Shown: positions 31,692 to 34,483 of the stretch, piece by piece
How positions within the stretch are numbered: the first letter of the stretch is position 1
Layout of the letters: every line of letters starts with the position of its first letter
Assembly: GCA_027484425.1 (NCBI GenBank)
Contig: JAIXSZ010000088.1
Location: 1-34,483, forward strand
Origin: Sphingobacteriales bacterium
GTDB lineage: Bacteria > Bacteroidota > Bacteroidia > Chitinophagales > Chitinophagaceae
DNA: 34,483 nt
Direction: 5' to 3'
Made by a program: the position numbers and the translations under genes
Notes under the pieces: model-generated
Told to the model about the DNA's origin: nothing
The model's input: the letters and a program-made list of their open reading frames with translations, nothing else
Databases searched by the model: none

Positions 31692-33188
31692 CTACAGTAC
31701 CCAGGGCTTTAATGCATCCGCAATTTTGCGGTCATTGCCCAGGCGCGGCACTTTGTTTTGGCCTCCTAGTTTGCCTATCGACTTCATGTATTCTATAAAG
31801 GCATTTTTTTTCATAAGCCTTATCTTTAGGGGTTGCAATATGCCTCCACTTATCAGGTCTTCGTAATAAATGTTCTTAGCACGTAAGTGCTTATCTACAG
31901 TTAGTGCAAATGCTTCCATATCTGACGGTTGTGTTTCGAACTCCACAAACCACTCATGATAAGGCAAACCCTCTGTGACCTGTATGGCTGGCGCTATGGT
32001 AAACTCTGTGACATGCGCTCCGTATTCTTTAGCAGCATTCATAATGGCATATTCTACCTCTTCACCTATTACATGCTCGCCAAAAGCTGAGATAAAATGC
32101 TTGATGCGCCCTGTCACTACTAATCTGTAGGGATTAGTGCTTACAAACCTCACCGTATCGCCAATGCTGTAGCCCCACAAGCCAGCATCAGTATTAAGTA
32201 TCAGTGCATAGTTTTCACCAGTTTTCACCTCGCCCAACGATAGGCGCGTGGGGTTTTCCTTGTGTATGTCGCTCACAGGTATAAACTCGTAAAACATTCC
32301 GGCATTGGTATTAAGCAACAGTCCCTCACCGCCTATCTGGTCTTGAAAAGCAAAAAAACCTTCTGATGCTGGAAATGTTTCTATCATATCTACATGTCCA
32401 CCCAGGCTATCCAGCAGTCGGGCTTTGTATGGTTCAAAGTTTACTCCGCCGTGCACTATTACCTGCAGCTTTGGGAAAAGATCTTTTATTTTTTTGCCCT
32501 CGTTGCGTGCACTCAGCCACTCAAAGTACATCTGCATCCATGGTGGTATGCCGCTTATAAGCGTCATATTTTCAGACATGGTTTCCTTTACTATCTTATC
32601 CAGCTTCACCTCCCAGTCTTCTATACAGTTGGTTTCGTAGGTGGGCATCTGGTTGCCACGTAGGTAGCGAGGCACATAATGGTTGACGATGCCACTGAGC
32701 CTGCCTGTAGGTATGCCTCCCACACGCTCCATCTCGGGCGAGCCCGAAAGGAAAATCATTTTACCATCGGCAAACGAAGTATTGCCACTTTCTGCCATGT
32801 AGCACAGCAGTGCATTGCGTGCGCCATTGATATGGTTGGGCATCGACTCCTTCGATATTGGAATGTACTTAACGCCACTGGTGGTACCAGATGTTTTGGC
32901 AAAGTATATGGGTCTACCCTTCCACAGCACATTCTGATCACCTTTTTTTATCTTTTCAATATAGGGTATGAAAGCTTCGTAATCGCGAATGGGTACAGCC
33001 TTTTTAAAATCTTCGTAGGTTTTAACCTCACTCAGATTGTGGTCTTTCCCAAAAACTGTCATTGCTCCGTTCTTAAGCAGGTACTGTAACACTGCCTGCT
33101 GATCTGCTACTGCAGTAGCCATACCCTTGCGCACCTTAGTATAAACTATAGATGCGTAAGGACGAGCAAGTAACGATTTGATTTTCAT
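31692..33188 (-). CDS. GH3 auxin-responsive promoter-family adenylating enzyme
   Basis: The 498-residue protein belongs to the prokaryotic branch of the plant GH3 acyl-acid amido synthetases, members of the ANL adenylate-forming superfamily. The ATP-binding loop KTSGTTSGVKYIP is at about 98-110, and LISGIPPW, VHGGVNFEPYKARL and WGYSIGDTVRF follow. Plant relatives join amino acids to jasmonate or auxin; the bacterial substrates are not known. I start at the ATG at 33188; a TTG two codons upstream is less likely. It is convergent with the small lipoprotein gene, and its own upstream region is shared with rplU, where two palindromes lie. Confidence 0.85.
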   Translation of the reverse strand: MKIKSLLARPYASIVYTKVRKGMATAVADQQAVLQYLLKNGAMTVFGKDHNLSEVKTYEDFKKAVPIRDYEAFIPYIEKIKKGDQNVLWKGRPIYFAKTSGTTSGVKYIPISKESMPNHINGARNALLCYMAESGNTSFADGKMIFLSGSPEMERVGGIPTGRLSGIVNHYVPRYLRGNQMPTYETNCIEDWEVKLDKIVKETMSENMTLISGIPPWMQMYFEWLSARNEGKKIKDLFPKLQVIVHGGVNFEPYKARLLDSLGGHVDMIETFPASEGFFAFQDQIGGEGLLLNTNAGMFYEFIPVSDIHKENPTRLSLGEVKTGENYALILNTDAGLWGYSIGDTVRFVSTNPYRLVVTGRIKHFISAFGEHVIGEEVEYAIMNAAKEYGAHVTEFTIAPAIQVTEGLPYHEWFVEFETQPSDMEAFALTVDKHLRAKNIYYEDLISGGILQPLKIRLMKKNAFIEYMKSIGKLGGQNKVPRLGNDRKIADALKPWVL

Positions 33189-33256
33189 GAGCAATTCTGT
33201 ATTGGTGAGTAAAGTTAATAATTAATTTATGCGGGGTTGTATTACAAAAGTTAAAG

Positions 33257-33354
33257 GTTGTGCTGCACAACAATCACAAGAAATATTTAAAGTAATTATT
33301 TTGTGACTTTGGAGGATTTACAAGGCTATAAATTGGTACTGTTAAAATAGTACC
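33257..33354. promoter_or_regulatory. Two palindromes between the GH3-auxin gene and rplU
   Basis: GTTGTGC-T-GCACAAC (33257-33271) is a perfect 7+1+7 palindrome. GGTACT (33335-33340) and AGTACC (33349-33354) form an inverted repeat with an 8-nt spacer that can pair further inside. Both are in the 332-bp intergenic region between divergent genes and may be protein-binding sites. No gene is in this gap. Confidence 0.45.
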
Positions 33355-33468
33355 TTTAAAGCTATTATCAATTGAGAGATACATAAAAATAGAGTAGTAG
33401 TTACAAACAAATTTCTGTAGTATCTAAACCCAATAGGTAAACAACAAAAAAGGAATAATAAATTTCTG

Positions 33469-33499
33469 TTGTTTAAAAAGAAAAAGTGCATTACCTTTG
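33469..33499 (+). promoter_or_regulatory. Promoter of rplU-rpmA
   Basis: TTG at 33469-33471 and the exact -7 box TACCTTTG at 33492-33499 are separated by 20 bp. The predicted leader is about 15 nt. The box also overlaps a TTG at 33497 that could otherwise be read as an earlier start, which supports the ATG at 33521. Confidence 0.75.
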
Positions 33500-33520
33500 C
33501 AGAAATATTTTAGGTATATC

Positions 33521-33820
33521 ATGTTTGCAATAGTTAACATAGCAGGACAACAATTCAAGGTTAAGCAGAATGACGAATTGTTTGTGCATCGTTTGGGCGG
33601 TAATGCCGGCGACAAAGTTGAATTTTCTGAAGTGCTTATGGTAAGCAATGAAGGTAGTATATCTGTAGGAGCTAATTCTAGAAAAGTTCAGGCAGAAATT
33701 CTCGATCATCTTAAAGGCGATAAAGTTATCGTTTTTAAGAAAAAGCGCAGAAAGGGCTACCAGAAAAAGAATGGTCATCGCCAGAGCCTGACCAAAATAA
33801 GAATAAATGAGATTGCATAA
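33521..33820 (+). CDS. rplU: 50S ribosomal protein L21
   Basis: The 99-residue protein has the L21 signature: MFAIVNIAGQQFKVKQNDEL at the start, GDKVEFSEVLMV and AEILDHLKGDKVIVFKKKRRKGYQKKNGHRQ in the C-terminal half. It binds 23S rRNA in the large ribosomal subunit. It is the first gene of the rplU-rpmA operon, with 33 bp to rpmA. Confidence 0.97.
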   Translation: MFAIVNIAGQQFKVKQNDELFVHRLGGNAGDKVEFSEVLMVSNEGSISVGANSRKVQAEILDHLKGDKVIVFKKKRRKGYQKKNGHRQSLTKIRINEIA

Positions 33821-33853
33821 CTTTAACTCGTAATAGTAATTAATATATAAATA

Positions 33854-34108
33854 ATGGCACACAAAAAAGGGGAAGGCAGTGTACGTAACGGCCGTGACTC
33901 CCACAGTAAAAGACTAGGTGTAAAGATATTTGGCGGTCAGCCAGCTATCTCTGGAAATATCATCCTCCGTCAGCGTGGAACAGTATATCATCCAGGTACT
34001 AACGTAGGTCTAGGAAAAGACTTCACCATATTCGCACTTACCGATGGTGTTGTTGAATTTCGCAAAACCAGAAATAAAACTCTGGTATCAGTAACTGCAG
34101 CTAACTAA
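33854..34108 (+). CDS. rpmA: 50S ribosomal protein L27
   Basis: The 84-residue protein is L27: [41 protein letters not shown] and [17 protein letters not shown]. The N-terminus starts directly with the AHKKG residues that reach the peptidyl transferase centre, with no cleavable leader of the Firmicutes type. It is co-transcribed with rplU, and an intrinsic terminator follows. Confidence 0.97.
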   Translation: MAHKKGEGSVRNGRDSHSKRLGVKIFGGQPAISGNIILRQRGTVYHPGTNVGLGKDFTIFALTDGVVEFRKTRNKTLVSVTAAN

Positions 34109-34109
34109 G

Positions 34110-34145
34110 AAAAATCGCCGAGGACTAACCCCCATCGGCGATTTT
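34110..34145 (+). terminator. Terminator of rplU-rpmA
   Basis: AAAATCGCCGA (34111-34121) pairs with TCGGCGATTTT (34135-34145) across a 13-nt loop. Confidence 0.75.
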
Positions 34146-34184
34146 GCCATATAAGATTTTTGTTTAACCCTTAAATTCACAGTT

Positions 34185-34483
34185 ATGGCAACAGCAAAGA
34201 AGGCAGTAGCAGCTAAAAAAGCGGCTCCTGCAAAAAAAGCGGCTCCTGCTCCTGCAAAGAAAGCAGCACCGGCAAAAAAAGCAGCACCAGCTCCTGAAAA
34301 GAAAGCAGCTCCTGCTAAAAAAGCAGCTCCTGCTCCTGCAAAGAAAGCGGCTCCTGCTAAAAAAGCAGCTCCTGCTCCTGCAAAGAAAGCGGCTCCTGCT
34401 AAAAAAGCAGCTCCTGCTCCTGCAAAGAAAGCAGCTCCTGCTAAAAAAGCAGCTCCTGCTCCTGCAAAGAAAGCAGCTCCTGC
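34185..34483 (+). CDS. Histone H1-like Lys/Ala/Pro-rich protein (cut by window edge)
   Basis: The frame opens with ATG at 34185 (MATAKKAVAAKK) and stays open to the window end, so the gene is incomplete. From residue 11 it is a tandem array of a 14-residue unit (KKAAPA plus KKAAPAPA), with six units and a partial one visible. It resembles bacterial histone H1-like and AlgP-type proteins, which bind DNA through Lys-rich tails and help organise the nucleoid. A more structured part may follow outside the window. It is preceded by the rpmA terminator, so it is probably a separate transcription unit. Confidence 0.8.
   Translation, partial: MATAKKAVAAKKAAPAKKAAPAPAKKAAPAKKAAPAPEKKAAPAKKAAPAPAKKAAPAKKAAPAPAKKAAPAKKAAPAPAKKAAPAKKAAPAPAKKAAP
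34215..34483 (+). repeat. 42-bp tandem repeats in the histone-like gene
   Basis: The unit encodes 14 residues, and copies 3 to 7 (from about 34299) are nearly identical in DNA (aaaaaagcagctcctgctcc). The first two copies differ by synonymous and single-residue changes (one Glu at residue 38). The repeat continues past the window edge and is prone to length change. Confidence 0.85.

Overview
The window looks like a chromosomal stretch of a Bacteroidota bacterium, most likely Chitinophagales/Chitinophagaceae. The protein set is typical of that group: a GH3-beta-lactamase fusion, an M28 peptidase with a C-terminal PDZ domain, a prokaryotic GH3-auxin family enzyme, OmpA/TSP3 proteins, and small Ala/Pro/Thr lipoproteins. 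Upstream of many genes the -7 box TAnnTTTG is visible, and twice it has a TTG at -33 with a 20-bp spacer. Shine-Dalgarno sequences are mostly absent. No rRNA, tRNA, CRISPR array or complete insertion sequence was seen.

Region 1 (1-7.96 kb) is accessory. It starts with about 1.3 kb of non-coding mosaic repeats and hairpins. A divergent HxlR regulator / YCII-domain gene plus a VOC protein follow, with strong inverted repeats at the divergent promoter. Then comes a leftward block: a YhcG-type PD-(D/E)xK nuclease, an antitoxin with a broken RelE/ParE-like toxin, an unrecognised 378-residue protein translationally coupled to a DUF4365 nuclease-like protein, and a 262-residue protein with an Abi-like layout. 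This block is the best candidate for an undescribed (defence-like) system; the function is inferred only from gene content and layout.

Region 2 (7.96-25.1 kb) is mostly core metabolism and maintenance: an aminopeptidase P-family enzyme, the 1000-residue GH3-serine hydrolase fusion, an orphan antitoxin-like gene, ribD, an aldehyde dehydrogenase of the muconic-semialdehyde type, two tandemly duplicated lipoproteins, the M28 peptidase, scpB, polA with all three activities apparently intact, an aldo/keto reductase, a YoeB-type toxin-antitoxin pair and an AraC-type regulator.

Region 3 (25.1-34.5 kb) holds a CPA2 cation/proton antiporter, a coiled-coil lipoprotein, a polyprenyl diphosphate synthase, an OmpA/TSP3 outer-membrane protein, a small lipoprotein, the GH3-auxin family enzyme, rplU-rpmA with a textbook promoter and terminator, and the beginning of a histone H1-like Lys/Ala/Pro repeat protein that runs off the right edge.

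A cross-cutting observation is that in six genes the -7 box sits only 4-5 nt before the start codon, which suggests leaderless mRNAs alongside ordinary leadered ones.
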